Source: Posidonia oceanica
Lineage: Eukaryota; Streptophyta; Magnoliopsida; Alismatales; Posidoniaceae
Length of the DNA: 64,000 nt
Reading direction: 5' to 3'
Assembly: GCA_037176725.1 (NCBI GenBank)
Contig: JAZBRS010000076.1
Coordinates: 118,935,001-118,999,000 of the forward strand
Notes under the pieces: generated by a model
The model's input: only the letters and a program-made list of their open reading frames with translations
The model's database searches: none
What the model was told of the DNA's origin: nothing
Made by a program: the position numbers and the translations under genes
Shown: in pieces, positions 21,123 to 32,070 of the stretch
How the letters are laid out: each line of letters begins with the position of its first letter
Position numbering within the stretch: position 1 is the first letter of the stretch

Positions 21123-22982
21123 ATGATGAACCAAGTCTTTGAAGCTGAACAACTAGAAAGAGAAGGGTCAGACTCAGTAAGTACCTCAGGAGAGGAGCCT
21201 ACCATCTACCATCCGATCACCGGAGAAGCCTTAGATCCAGACTCGATCCAGTATAAAGCCATGTACTAGTTCTTAAATGAAGAGACATCAACCCCTGTGG
21301 GGCCATGTCAGAAAAACCTCCAGCAGCCACCCCACCTCGGTGAAGGACAACGAAGGCCAGTTGCGGACCATACCCTTGACGATCTATACCAGGGACAAAA
21401 TGGCAACCCACCGCCAGATACAAACCACCCAGGTCACGGTACAGCACTCGACGGAGCTTATAACTCAAGGGCCAACCCCTTAATTCAGGAACAAAATCAC
21501 ATGCCACATGGCGAGTACAAGGAAGGAGTCTATCCGCCCCACGGGCACCCAAGACATCATCTCCAATCACCTATGGTGGGCAATCAGCCTCAGCCAGATC
21601 ATCATCACCACCATTAGGCATCTCCCTCGCGATACGAGCAGGTCGTACCTCAACACTTCTGCAACAGCTATCTTCATCAGCAGCAGAACCATCAGTCCTT
21701 CAACTCACATGTCCTGACCTCATCACCCGGGATAGCAAATTTGGATGAGATGAGAAAAATACTTAGCACATTAGGGGTACATACCCAAGCTCCGGCAAAC
21801 TTTGATATGAGCCGGTTTCCCCCATTCAGATTACCTCTGGGCTTCAAGTACCCGAAGACTCCCAAGTTCAACAGAACCACTAACCCACTCAGTCACCTAG
21901 TGCAGTTCCAAATGGAGTCAGCCCCCTACTTCCATGACTTGGGGCTTGTTGTACACTTGTTCTTCTACTCGCTTGAAGGAGAGCCCATGGATTGGTTTCT
22001 CACTCTCTCCAAGGAAGACCCCAGCAGCTTTGATAAAATTAGAGAGAGCTTCCTCACAAAATACCAGCACAAGATAGACCCCAAGCCAACCTTCCACAAC
22101 CTAAGCAAGGAGGTCATGAAGCACGGCAAAAGCTGGGTGACATTCGCCAACAGATGGCGGGAAATGGCGGCCAGATCAGGACTGACCATTCCGGAGAGAC
22201 AGGTGGTCCAGACCCTCATTGCAAACACCACTGGACTGATGAAAAAGGAACTCGTGAATGCCTACTGTCCCAATGTGACGGCCTTGTATGAAGTGGCAGC
22301 CTCCGTTAAAGAAAATCTGCATGAATTCATGGAGGAGCCCAAGAAGAGCCGGAAAACATAGGTAGTAGAGGACGTGACCGGAGTCGTCAACAAGATGGGC
22401 TCTGCACCCAGGCCATCCGAACAAAGGGCCATACTAGCTTCACAACAGCCAACCTGGAGCCACCCTCCTTCACAACAACAAGCATGGAGCCACCCTCTTC
22501 CTTAGCAAGAGTAGGCATGGAATAGCCCTCCTCCCCAGCAACAACAAGTATGGAGCCACCCTCCTCCCCAGCAACAGCAAGCATGGAGCCGCCCTCCTCA
22601 GCAATAGTAGGCATGGAATAACTCTCCCCCTCAGTAGCAAATCTGCCCTATGTGGAATGCTCCCCGGCAGTAATGGACTAGGGGTAATCAAAATAGCCAG
22701 GCCAACACCAGAAATCCCCACAACAACAGTGGGAACGGGGGCAGTTATCACAATGTTCCCCTTCCACAACTATTACCACGCAAAAGGGAAAGAAGAGACC
22801 ATTACCCTCCTCTACTGGTCACACTGGCAGATATGTTCATAGAGCTAGAGGATGCAAAAGCAATTGAACTCCCGCCAGCCAGGCCTGAATTGCCAAATTG
22901 TGACCAGAGCAAATACTTCCCGTTCCATAGAGTACATGGTCAGAACATCAATGACTGTTGGACTTTCAGACACAGTCTATGA
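21123..22982 (+). pseudogene. gag of element O, many TAG stops
   Basis: Gag forms the particle in which reverse transcription occurs. The frame starts at ATG 21123 (MMNQVFEAEQ). A retrotransposon gag core follows (FPPFRLPLGFKYPKTPKFN near 21820, then DWFLTLSKEDPSSFDKIRES and VTFANRWREMAARSG). A Gln/Pro-rich repeat region (22440-22640) comes next, then a degenerate FHRVHGQNINDCW motif at the place of the usual CxxH-GH-C finger. In-frame stops are TAG at 21267, 21615, 22359, 22503, 22512, 22605, 22608 and 22635, then TAA near 22671; most stand among CAG/CAA Gln codons. The frame shifts by one at about 22975 and leads into the protease frame. Confidence 0.88.
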
Positions 22983-24231
22983 CATGGTAGAGGTAGATGT
23001 ATTCGAATGGGACGTCCTGGTAAAAAGAGCCAAACAAAGGAAGCAGACGGGGACGTCTCAATAGGTCTACAGTGATCCTCTCCCCAAGCACCAAGTCATG
23101 GCATTCCAGGACGAATAGCTCCCTAATCCGCTAACATCAAAAGACTGGGACAACCATGCCATACCAGAAGTGAACTGCGACAGCCAAGCTGAGCATTGGG
23201 GAATAATCTCAGATGATGATTGGGACAGCGAGGCAGATGAGGGGCTAACAATGAAAGATCTCCTTAGCCAGTTCAACCTTACAGCAGTAATGGAGGGACC
23301 ACAAGACGACATGAAGGAAGAAAGCCAAGTTCAAAAAGCCAATCAGCGATTTGAATGAGAAAATATAGTCTTCAAAGATTCGAAGCTTCCGCCCCCACAT
23401 AAGCAAGAGCTGCCACTTGTCATCACAGTGGGCATCAATGACCATGTGCTGCAAGGAGTATTAGTTGACACTGGAGCAAGCCGAAGCCTCAGTTCTCTCT
23501 CCACACTCTGGAGCTTAGGGCTAAATGAAGATGAGCTAGATAGAACCCCCTTTATGTGCACCGGGTTTGATCAAAAGGAGAAATTGGCACTAGGGACAAT
23601 GTCCATGGAAATCACAGTCGGTCCTTTGACCAGTATCACTTCAGTGATCATTATGAAGGAAGAAGTCCTAGAACCACTCATCCTAGGGAGGTCTTGGCTA
23701 GCAGAGGTCGGGGCCGTAGCATCTTCAGTTCATCAAATGCTAAAATTCAAATACCAAGGAGCGGTCATTAGCATTCCTGCTAATCGACTGGGGATTCTAT
23801 GCACATTCAAGATGCCCGAGCCACAAATTGCAACCCTTCGGGAAGAGGAGGAGTCACGACGTCTGCCGTGGAGAAAACCATCACTGTGGGCTCCCAAGCC
23901 GCTGTCGCCACCGGTCTTCCCAATCTACAGAGTAGCTAGGCCACCACCAAGTCAGTTGCCGGCCCTCAACACTTCAGTATTCTGGAACACTACTACTCCG
24001 TCATCCCCAATCTTCCGAGTGCCAACAAAGCAGCTAGCTAGGGCCACAAAGCCACTAGAGCTTGGTAGACCTATACGGAGGGAGTCCATCTTCGCCTGGC
24101 CGCTCAAGAAGGGAGCATCCAGTGACTCGCGCAAAGGAAATGAGGCTGCTACGCCCATCACTAGAGGAGGGAGGCTGTCAAACCGAATCGTACCACCAGC
24201 AGAGCAAACAGAGCCGGTCAAACCTCAATAA
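22972..24231 (+). pseudogene. First retropepsin of element O, with upstream linker
   Basis: After the gag frameshift the frame runs through an acidic linker (stops at 23062, 23119 and 23356) into an aspartic protease. The active site VLVDTGASRSL has DTG at 23467-23475, and the flap-to-C-terminal motif EPLILGRSWL lies at about 23671-23700. The domain processes the element polyprotein. A long Pro/Arg-rich linker (about 23850-24228) follows, ending at TAA 24229-24231, after which the same frame continues into a second protease. Catalytic residues look intact here. Confidence 0.87.
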
Positions 24232-24954
24232 GGACCCGGGTCAGTAGAATATGACATCCTAGAGCAATTAAAGAAGACACAGGCCAGTATCTCAATCTAT
24301 GACCTCATAAATAGCTTGATTCAACACTGGAAAGCTCAGCAAGAAGTGCTAGAGAAGGCCCAAGTTGCTCCAGATATGCCAGCAGAGGAACTCCATGTTA
24401 TAGCTACAGCGGCCTTTGTAGAACCTATCATTATGTCTGCTGATAGCGAGTTAGCACCAATAGAGAGGAGAAAAGCACCATTGAATGTAACCATTTCTAT
24501 AAACAATCACTTAATTTCTAAAGTGCTCATAGATACTGGTGCATCAATGAACATTTGCTCGTTAAATACAATACGAGCCTTGGGCGTAAATGAGGCTTCC
24601 TTGACCCCCATTGATATGACGATTGCTGGGTATGATGACAGCAAAAGAAAGGCACACGGCAAGTGGACCACAAACATAAGGATAGGACCAACCCAGGTTC
24701 TAACCCAAGTAATCGTCATAGACATAAATGTCCCATATCAGATCATCCTGGGGAGACAATGGCTGGACAGTTTAAAAGGAGTATCATCTCCTCAGCACAA
24801 ATGCCTAAAATTCCCTCACGATGGGAAAATCATCAAGATAGCAGGAGACATACCGGGCCAAGAAGCAGAGGCAAATGTGATATACCTGCCACACCAGTTT
24901 AGTGTGCGAGAAAAGCCGACCCACGCCGAAAAGGGCAAGAACGTAGTATCTATG
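24232..24954 (+). pseudogene. Second, tandem retropepsin of element O
   Basis: The same frame holds a second aspartic protease: KVLIDTGASMNICSL with DTG at 24532-24540, then YQIILGRQWLDSL at about 24736-24774. It aligns along its length with the first domain (DTGAS; LGVNE here against LGLNE there; LGR.WL; QHKCLKF against HQMLKF), so it looks like an internal duplication. It is interrupted at 24954 by element N; the frame resumes at 47010 with a G-patch-like segment. Two complete DTG domains in one element are unusual, since most Ty3/gypsy elements have one. Confidence 0.85.
24950..24954. repeat. Target-site duplication of element N, left copy
   Basis: CTATG; the same five bases follow the other end of N at 47010-47014. 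Confidence 0.92.
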
Positions 24955-27900
24955 CGTAGTAATCCTGAATTCTAATCGTCCATGCACATTACCAAAGCTT
25001 GTATGCACCGATCAAAATAGGCTCACTATATGCGGCTAGATTCGAGGGAAGAACTCGACTCGGAAACACTGGCAAAAGAAAAGAAGAGAAATGTTAAGAC
25101 AATTCGAAGTCGCACCGGGTCTATTGAATTGGAAGACAAGGAAAACCAGAGGGTAAAGTATGAAAAGACACGCTGAACCGGATGCATGGAGGGGCAAAGA
25201 GATGCAAGGATAAGCTAAGTTATGCTATGCTACTATGCTATGCTATGACTCAGGCCTAGGATAAAGGAAAAGGTCGATGCGAGCCAAGAGAAAGGGCAAG
25301 GACTCCTGTTACACACGGGGAAGGTGTTAGGCACCCCCGATACGTCCGAGAGTCAGTCTTTCTTAGGCAATCTCACGCTTATGCAGGGAATTGCTAGCCT
25401 AATGCCTAAATGCCTTAAATGCTTACCTACTATGCATTGGAAATAAACGTACAATCTAAATGCTCAGCCACGCTGCTAGTGTTCCGAACTGGGCGGACCC
25501 TGGTTCGTGAGAACTCCTAAGCAGTAAGCATCACGGTCCTATATGCAGATGCAAATGAGAAAGCAAAACTGCGGGAAAACCAAGCAATGCGGGCGACATG
25601 CAAGCGATAAAGCAAAGCAGGTGTAGAAAACGGTGCAAAAATGTGGAAAACCATGCGAGGCATGGGAAACAATGCAAAGGGCAAAAAGCAATGTGAAGGG
25701 GTGCAGAAAATCATGCAAAGGAGCGGAAAAGCGATGCAAAACTCGAAAAACGAGGTAAAGTGCGCAAAACGAGGCAAAGCGGGGTGTGAAATCAAAACAA
25801 AGCGGTGGGTAACATGCATTGGGGTTGCAGCAAGCCAAAGATGCGACAAAACGCGAGAAAAGGCGAGCGAAACAAAATCTACATTTTAAAACGGCAGTCA
25901 GTCATCTGCAAGTGTTGGACGCTGGCAGCACCAGCGTCCAACGTTGGACGCTAGCGCTGCTGGCGTCCAACACCTGCTACAGACAGATAGCATGCATTCA
26001 TTTGAAAATCCATGCATTCTAACTATATGGATGCAATACAGATGCAAATGTGCAGCTACATGGGTGCTAGACATGCAGATCTATCCTAACAGAAAGATAG
26101 AAGAGGAATCAGAGCAAGGAGCCAACCAGAATCCAAGATTCAAGCTAGCAGGTTGTTGGACGCCTGTAGGCTGGGCGTCCAACATTAGACGCCAGAGAGG
26201 CTGGCGTCCAACAAGAACAGAAGGCAGAGGGGAGAAAAGATGCATACAAGTGATAGAGGAGAGTTGGGATCATGCATTTGGGTCACTGGGGTTGAGCATG
26301 GAGCAAGCAAGCAAACAAGGGAGGCATAAAAAAATAAATTAGACCTTACCTGTGTTGAGTGCCAGGCCAGAGGCACAACCAGGGTGTTGGACGCGGGCTA
26401 GGTCGGCGTCCAACATTGGACGCCAATACCAACAGCGTACAACACTTTGGGAGGCACAACACACAAAAAGCATGCGTAAACAAGTAAATAAATTAACTGA
26501 AATAAAAGAACAGATGCTACTGGAGCTAAACATGCATAAGAACACAGGAAGCAAGCAAATAAGCAAGATCAGAGAGGTATGCAAGCTTTAAACAAGTGCT
26601 TGAGAGGCCAGGACGTTGGACGCTAGAGTCAGTAGCGTCCAACGTTGGACGCTGAAGGCTCTGGTGTCCAACGACCCCGACATGCAGACTCACCTGTTCT
26701 AAAGGGGGAGCTCAGCTCTACCCCACCTAGATGCATGCAAACACTTTAAAGGAATGTAGGGAACTAACAGGAGCATGCACAGCAAACATGGTAAGCATTT
26801 AAAACAAGGAGGCAAGATAAAAGAAGGTATGCATAAGAGGAGAAAGCTTAAGACTTGCAAAAAGGAGTAAACAACTTAGAAAAATCCTAGCAAACCTAAA
26901 CATGGTTGCCATAGGGGCCAGGCATCTCTAAGTAGGCATGGATCACAAAATAATACTCAAAATATGCATGAGGTAGGCATGGCAGGAAAGCAAAGCAAGC
27001 AGAGGCATTGGACGCTAGGTGAACTAGCGTCCAACGTTGGACGTAATTCACTCTAGCATCCAACAAAGGTAGAAGACAGATTGTTCATTAAGCATGCAAA
27101 AAGCATTCAAACATGCATGGAACAAATTGATAAGCATGGTATATCATCAGAGAGCCTTAAACGGAGGCAAATAGCATATGTTTGCAAACAGGCATGCATG
27201 GAAAAGGCATGAAAAGCATTTAAACATGGGCAGAGCAAAGCAAGCCTTTGGACGTCGGCCTATGCCGCGTCCAACGTTGGACTCACCAGTTGGTGCGTCC
27301 AACACACTGAACTTCCTATTGGATGTGAATCACGTCCAAAAGGAAGTAAAAACTTGTAATAAAGGCATAGACACGTACTACCATGCACGCACGACTACAG
27401 GGGGTAGAGAACTAACCTCTGGAAGCCTTGGAACACCGGGTCGATGATGTTCGCTGGAGTTGCAGGTGTGTGCACGGCAGCAGGTTCAGTGAGGCCTCCT
27501 GAGCAGCTCAGAGCGCCAGAGGAGCTAGCGAAGCTTCAAGGATGGAGAGGGGAGTGCCTTCTTGCTCTCGGAAGTGGAAATTCTCTCGTAGGCTTCGTGT
27601 GGTGACTGTGGCAATTTGTCAAAGGTGCTGGTTTTGTGCATTTGGGTTCGTGTGCTGGTGCAGAGGATTTGCTTGCCAAATTCTGGGCTTGGCAGGTGCT
27701 GGCAGGTGCGGGTGTGAGTGTAGAGGCCATGTGCAATGTCAGAGGAGGGCGTGGGCATTGGTAGGAGGGCGGCGGAGGCGAGGCCATGGTTAACATGGCT
27801 GGCGAAAGTCAGGCTTGTTAGTGAGGTGTGTGAGGGCAGATTTCGGGCTGATAAGGAGGAGATGGGTAGTAAGTGAGGCTTGGAAGGTAGTGGATGGCGT

Positions 27901-28333
27901 GGAGTGGAGGAAGGGACGGGTAGTAAGTGTGGGGAGGCGGTGGAGTGGACGGGCGGTGAGCCGAAGGGGGCGGAGCTGCCGTTGCTGCACTCGAGTCATT
28001 GGATGCCAGGCTAGAGGGCGTCCAACGTTGGACACTAGACCAGAGCGCGTCCAACGTTGGATGCTAGCACAGGCCGTGTCCAACGTTGGACGCTGCCTGT
28101 TCCAGCGTCCAACACACTCAGGTGGCATAAGCTGCAAATGGGCTTAGGTTTGGGCCTAGAAGTGTTGTAAAAATTGCAAGAAGGCTTGGTAAAGGCTTCT
28201 AGGTTTTAGGTGAGGTTTTGGGTTTGGAAATGGGCTAGAAAATGGGTTAGAAAAGGGAATGCCAATCCAGAGACCACACGAGCTTGCAAAAGAGAACTAC
28301 CAACTTCCAGGCTGTCAGAATGGGGTGTCTACA
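24955..28333 (-). repeat. 3' LTR of element N, 3379 bp
   Basis: On the minus strand it starts TGTAGACACCCCATTCTGAC at 28333 and ends GGATTACTACG. It is a close copy of 43652-47009. It contains about a dozen GTTGGACGC/GCGTCCAAC inverted repeats (25915-25975, 26156-26213, 26383-26437, 26613-26670, 27005-27062, 27248-27303, 27993-28113). Its last ~400 bp match the end of LTR A. Open frames inside are low-complexity. Confidence 0.93.
26615..26643. repeat. Perfect LTR hairpin of the palindrome family (N type)
   Basis: GTTGGACGCTA (26615-26625), loop GAGTCAG, TAGCGTCCAAC (26633-26643): an 11-bp perfect stem, followed directly by a further GTTGGACGC at 26644. The 18-bp palindrome GCGTCCAACGTTGGACGC is formed where two units meet. 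Confidence 0.88.
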
Positions 28334-28349
28334 GATGCCCCTCCCTGAG
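28334..28349 (-). promoter_or_regulatory. Polypurine tract of element N
   Basis: On the minus strand GCTCAGGGAGGGGCATC abuts the 3' LTR start, nearly identical to the tract of element L. Confidence 0.88.
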
Positions 28350-28840
28350 CGAGGTCAAGCGGAGCAAGACCGCTACTCAGGGTAGACAGGACACCCTACC
28401 TGATGCCGGCGAGAGCAAAAATGACTGTAGGCACGAGTCATTTGCCCGGTGGATGCACCAGAAGACTTGACCCAAAGCCACAATGTAGATGCAGATGCGA
28501 ATGCAGATGCTGATGCCATGCGTGCAATGCGATGCATGCTAATGCAAGAATTAGTGCAGAGGTTATGTTAGATGTTAGTGCAGATGCAATGTATGCCGAT
28601 GTAGTTATTTACCATGCAATGCTGTTAGTGCTAGAATACGATGCGGATGCGGAAGAGATGCAAATAAAGCTGCAGTTCAATGCATGAGTTCGGGGGTTAG
28701 TCCGACCTCACAGAAGAATTGCTTGACAAGATTGACGGGCTTGGCATCCAAGTAGTTAGGGCTGCTAGCCCAGCAAGCAGAGAGGGAGACAGTTGGACGG
28801 CTGTCGACTGAGTAGTTGGGGCTGCCAGCCTACATGGAAC
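28350..28840 (-). other. Spacer between hairpin array and PPT of N
   Basis: No gene. It is GATGC/GCAT-rich at 28480-28680, like 5270-5420 in element L. Confidence 0.55.
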
Positions 28841-30280
28841 AGGAGCAGCTTGTCCTCGCTTGAAGAAGCAAGCAAGAAAAGAAAGGGGGTTGGCAAGCGT
28901 GGGCATCGTCTGCACGGAACGAGGCCACGCAAGGGCTGATCCTTGCACGAGGATACAGGGCAGGACTCCGAGCATACGGGGTCCGAGAAGAGCTTGTCCT
29001 CCCCCAAGGAAGCAAGCGGGAAAAGAAAGGAGGTTGGCAAGTGTGGGCATCGTCCGCACGGAATGAGGCCACGCAGGGGCTGATCCTCGCATGAGGATAC
29101 AGGGCAGGACTCCGAGCATACGGGGTCCGAGAAGAGCTTGTCCTTGCCCGAGGAAGCAAACAGGGGATTCCGTGCAGACGGAATCCAAAGGGGGCTTATC
29201 CTCGCCCGAGGAAACAAGCAGCAGTCTGACCCGAGCCACGAGGGACAGACAGGGGGCTCGTCCCCGGCCAGGGAAACGAGTAGGAGGGAAAGAAGAAAGA
29301 AGCTTGTCCTCGCCCGAGGAAGCAAGCACGCGGGACCCCTTCTGCACGGAGGGAAGTCACATAGAAAAGGAAAAGGGCTTATCCTTGCATGAGGACAAGC
29401 AGGAGAGGCAGAAGAAAGAAGCTTGTCCTCGCCCGAGGAAACAAGCGCGCGGGACCCCGTCCGCATGGAGGGAAGTCACGTAGAAAAAGAAAAAGGCTTA
29501 TCCTCGCACGAGGACAAGCAGGAGGGGCAGAAGAAAGAAGCTTGTCCTCGGCTGAGGAAGCAAGTGCACGAGACCCCGTCCGCACAGAGTAGAGTCACGC
29601 AAAACGAAAAAGGGCTTGTCCTCGCATGAGGACAAGCAAGAAAGACAAAAGACTTATCCTCGCATGAGGATAAGCAGGAAGGGAAAGGGGGAGGGCAAGC
29701 GTGGGCATCATCCGCATGCAGCGAAGCCATGCAAGGGCTATTCCTCGCACGAGGATACAGGGCAGGACATCGAGCATACGGAGTCCGAGAAGAGCTTATC
29801 CTCGCCCGAGTAGCAAGCAGGAGCGCACATACGCTTATCCTTAGCCGAGGAGTAAGTGGGCCTGATCCTCGCCTGAGGAACAGGAAAACTCCATCCCCGT
29901 GGAACTGTGCAAAGCTTGTCCTCACTCGAGGAAGCAAGCAAAAAGGAAAAAGGGCTTCTCCTCGCCCGAGGAAGCAAGCAGGAGGGAGAGAAGAAAGAAG
30001 CTTGTCCTTGCCTGAGGAAGCAAGCACGTGGGGCCCCGTTCGCACGGAGGGAAGCCACGCAAAATGGAAAAAGGCTTGTCCTCGTGCGAGGACAAGCAAG
30101 ATAGACAAAAGACTTATCCTCGCATGAGGATAAGCAGGAAGGGAAAGGAGGCGGGCAAGCGTGGGCATCGTCCGCACGGAGCGAAGCCACGCAAGGGCTG
30201 ATCCTCGCATGAGAATCCAGGATAGGACTCTGAGCATACGGGTTCCAAGAAGAGCTTGTCCTCAGCCGAGGAAGCAAGCA
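28841..30280 (-). repeat. Tandem array of strong hairpin units in element N
   Basis: Several dozen units share the core GCTTGTCCTCGCCCGAGGAA plus GCAAGC. Stems vary in a paired way. GCTTGTCCTC pairs with GAGGACAAGC around loop GCAT (29614-29623 with 29628-29637). CTTATCCTC pairs with GAGGATAAG around loop GCAT (29653-29661 with 29666-29674). The G-C pair is thus replaced by A-T on both arms. Some units form part of longer repeats of about 150-200 bp (for example 28905-29080). Long open frames across the array on both strands are repeat artefacts. Confidence 0.92.
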
Positions 30281-30328
30281 GGAAAGGGAAAAAGGGAAAG
30301 CGATACCAGAGAGCAGCCTAAAAAGATG

Positions 30329-30356
30329 CCCCTGGTATCAGGGATGATACCAGGGG
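30329..30356 (-). repeat. Conserved single hairpin between PMD ORF and array
   Basis: CCCCTGGTATC (30329-30339), loop AGGGAT, GATACCAGGGG (30346-30356): perfect 11-bp stem. A partly decayed counterpart lies at 3823-3849 in element L in the same context. The stretch 30357-30822 between it and the PMD ORF shows no gene. Confidence 0.8.
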
Positions 30357-30822
30357 ATAGCCGAGGCACCCCTAGTACCAAAACAAAAGGAAATGTAGAC
30401 AAAACTAACGCGTTTGCCAAGCGAGCAGTTAGGGGTGCCAGCTCAGAGCAATTTGGGCAAGTGGTAGCAACAGTGCATGGATCAGCAGGGTTCTTTGTGT
30501 GCTTGTTGACTGCAGGGGGCTTTGCCACAACTCTCCTGCTGAGGTTGCTGATTGCATGATGCTTGCGGCGGGAATTGTTCTGGATTTTTTTTTTTACGGG
30601 GCTGTTTCAGGTTGTTTGCATGGGCTAATGCTCTAAAGTGCTTGATGCAGGTCCTGCAATACTTTGACAGGAATAGATATGCAGACAGGCAAGGCATGCA
30701 ACACAAACAAATGGCGTGAAACGTCTTTGTATTGAGTGAATCTCTGGTTATGCGCCTCTGATAGGCCAAAAGATACAGCTTGATTCAAGAAAAGCTATAC
30801 AAGCAAGCAACTGCATTTATGC

Positions 30823-32025
30823 TTAGTTATGTCGGGCCTTCTTTACTGGGCGGGAGTCAGAAAACTGGGGGGTGCTTGGAGGGATCTTGCTGAGGGGCCA
30901 GAGTCCCTGCACCTCGGTGATGTACTTAGAAGTACATCCCGAGCCCTTCACAGTTGCAATGCCTGTAGACTTCACCCTGTGTCGCATCAGGTCTGCTAGC
31001 ACTATTGTAGATGCTGTTGTGCTGAAGGGGTATGGCTGCATGAGTCTGGGCGCAGTGCTATCAATGAAGGCACCCTGTCGGTAGCCAAATTGCTGCATAA
31101 CCCGGATGGGGTGGTATTCCACACCCCCAGTGAATCCAGGCAGTACCACGAGCCACGTATCGCGAGCATCGAAGAAGACAGTAAAGGGCTCTGCTGCAGA
31201 TGGGATGATTCGCCAAGTTACTGCATCATTTGTCAGCTTAGATAGCTTCTGGTACTCTTCTGGCACAGTCTTTATAGTTCTTGCATGGCCGCTGTTGTAG
31301 TATGTTTCAATGGCATGCCTCTGAGGGCGCAGGAGGTCCATCTCCAGGTGTGCAGCTAGCCAGATCTGCACAAGCATTCCGCAGCCGTGGAACTGATGGC
31401 AGCGGTGCACAACGCGGTCCAGCCTGTGGTACGTTTCTGCGAGGACGACTGGTGCCAGGTCAATGTGCCGGGTCACCACTGCAAGTGCAATCTCGGCGAT
31501 CTTGATTGCAATCGTCATCCTGCCATGCGTGAAGATCAGCTCGACTAGGAAGCGGACGACGAATCCCTGGAGCCACAGCTTGTCTCCAAGTTCAGCACGC
31601 CTCTCCATAACAGCATCAAAGTACTCTAGGCGGAGCAAGGGCGTAGGCCCGCTGGTGCAGATAAGCCGTTATTGAACGCATTTTGCAGAGAGCCCAGTCA
31701 GCTGGCTCAGGACCGTAGTGTATCCGTCGTGCCTCATGAAGATTGGGGGTCCCATAATTGCAAAGAAGCCGCAGATCTGGTGCACCTCCTCAAGTGTAGG
31801 GGTCAGCTTCGTCCTGCCGAAGCGGAAGACGTGGTGTGCTGGCTTCCAGAATCTGGCTACAGCGCACAGGAGGTGTCGGCTCACTTCAACATCTGCTGCC
31901 TTCAAGAGCTTAGAGGGGATACCCCAAGTGCACAGCCTCTCACGATCAGCTTCAGTGAGTTTGCCAACCCACTCTCGCAAGGTATCTGAGTAGTGCATGG
32001 GGGTGACCAGGGTTGGATAGCCCAT
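30823..32025 (-). pseudogene. PMD ORF of element N, one in-frame stop
   Basis: This is the counterpart of the PMD ORF of L (2242-3444), about 400 codons in one frame. The diagnostic block is ARFWKPAHHVFRFGRTKLTP, then TLEEVHQICGF; later come VVLAETYHRLD and QIWLAAHLEMDL. It ends in a basic tail (RPVKKARHN). The single stop, TAA at 31671-31669, stands where L has a Gln codon. Upstream the frame stays open to 32070, just after a splice-acceptor-like CTAATTACAG, which L also has. It lies in sense orientation downstream of integrase and is intronless within the frame. The family assignment is firm; the function in the element is unknown. Confidence 0.83.
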
Positions 32026-32070
32026 CGCAGGAGTGTAAGTGCAAGCTGTTGGCGCAGAGACCTTAGATAC

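Noticed and set aside
28697..30277. Frames of 130-250 codons on both strands
   Set aside because: They cross the hairpin tandem array; the peptide repeats simply mirror the DNA unit.
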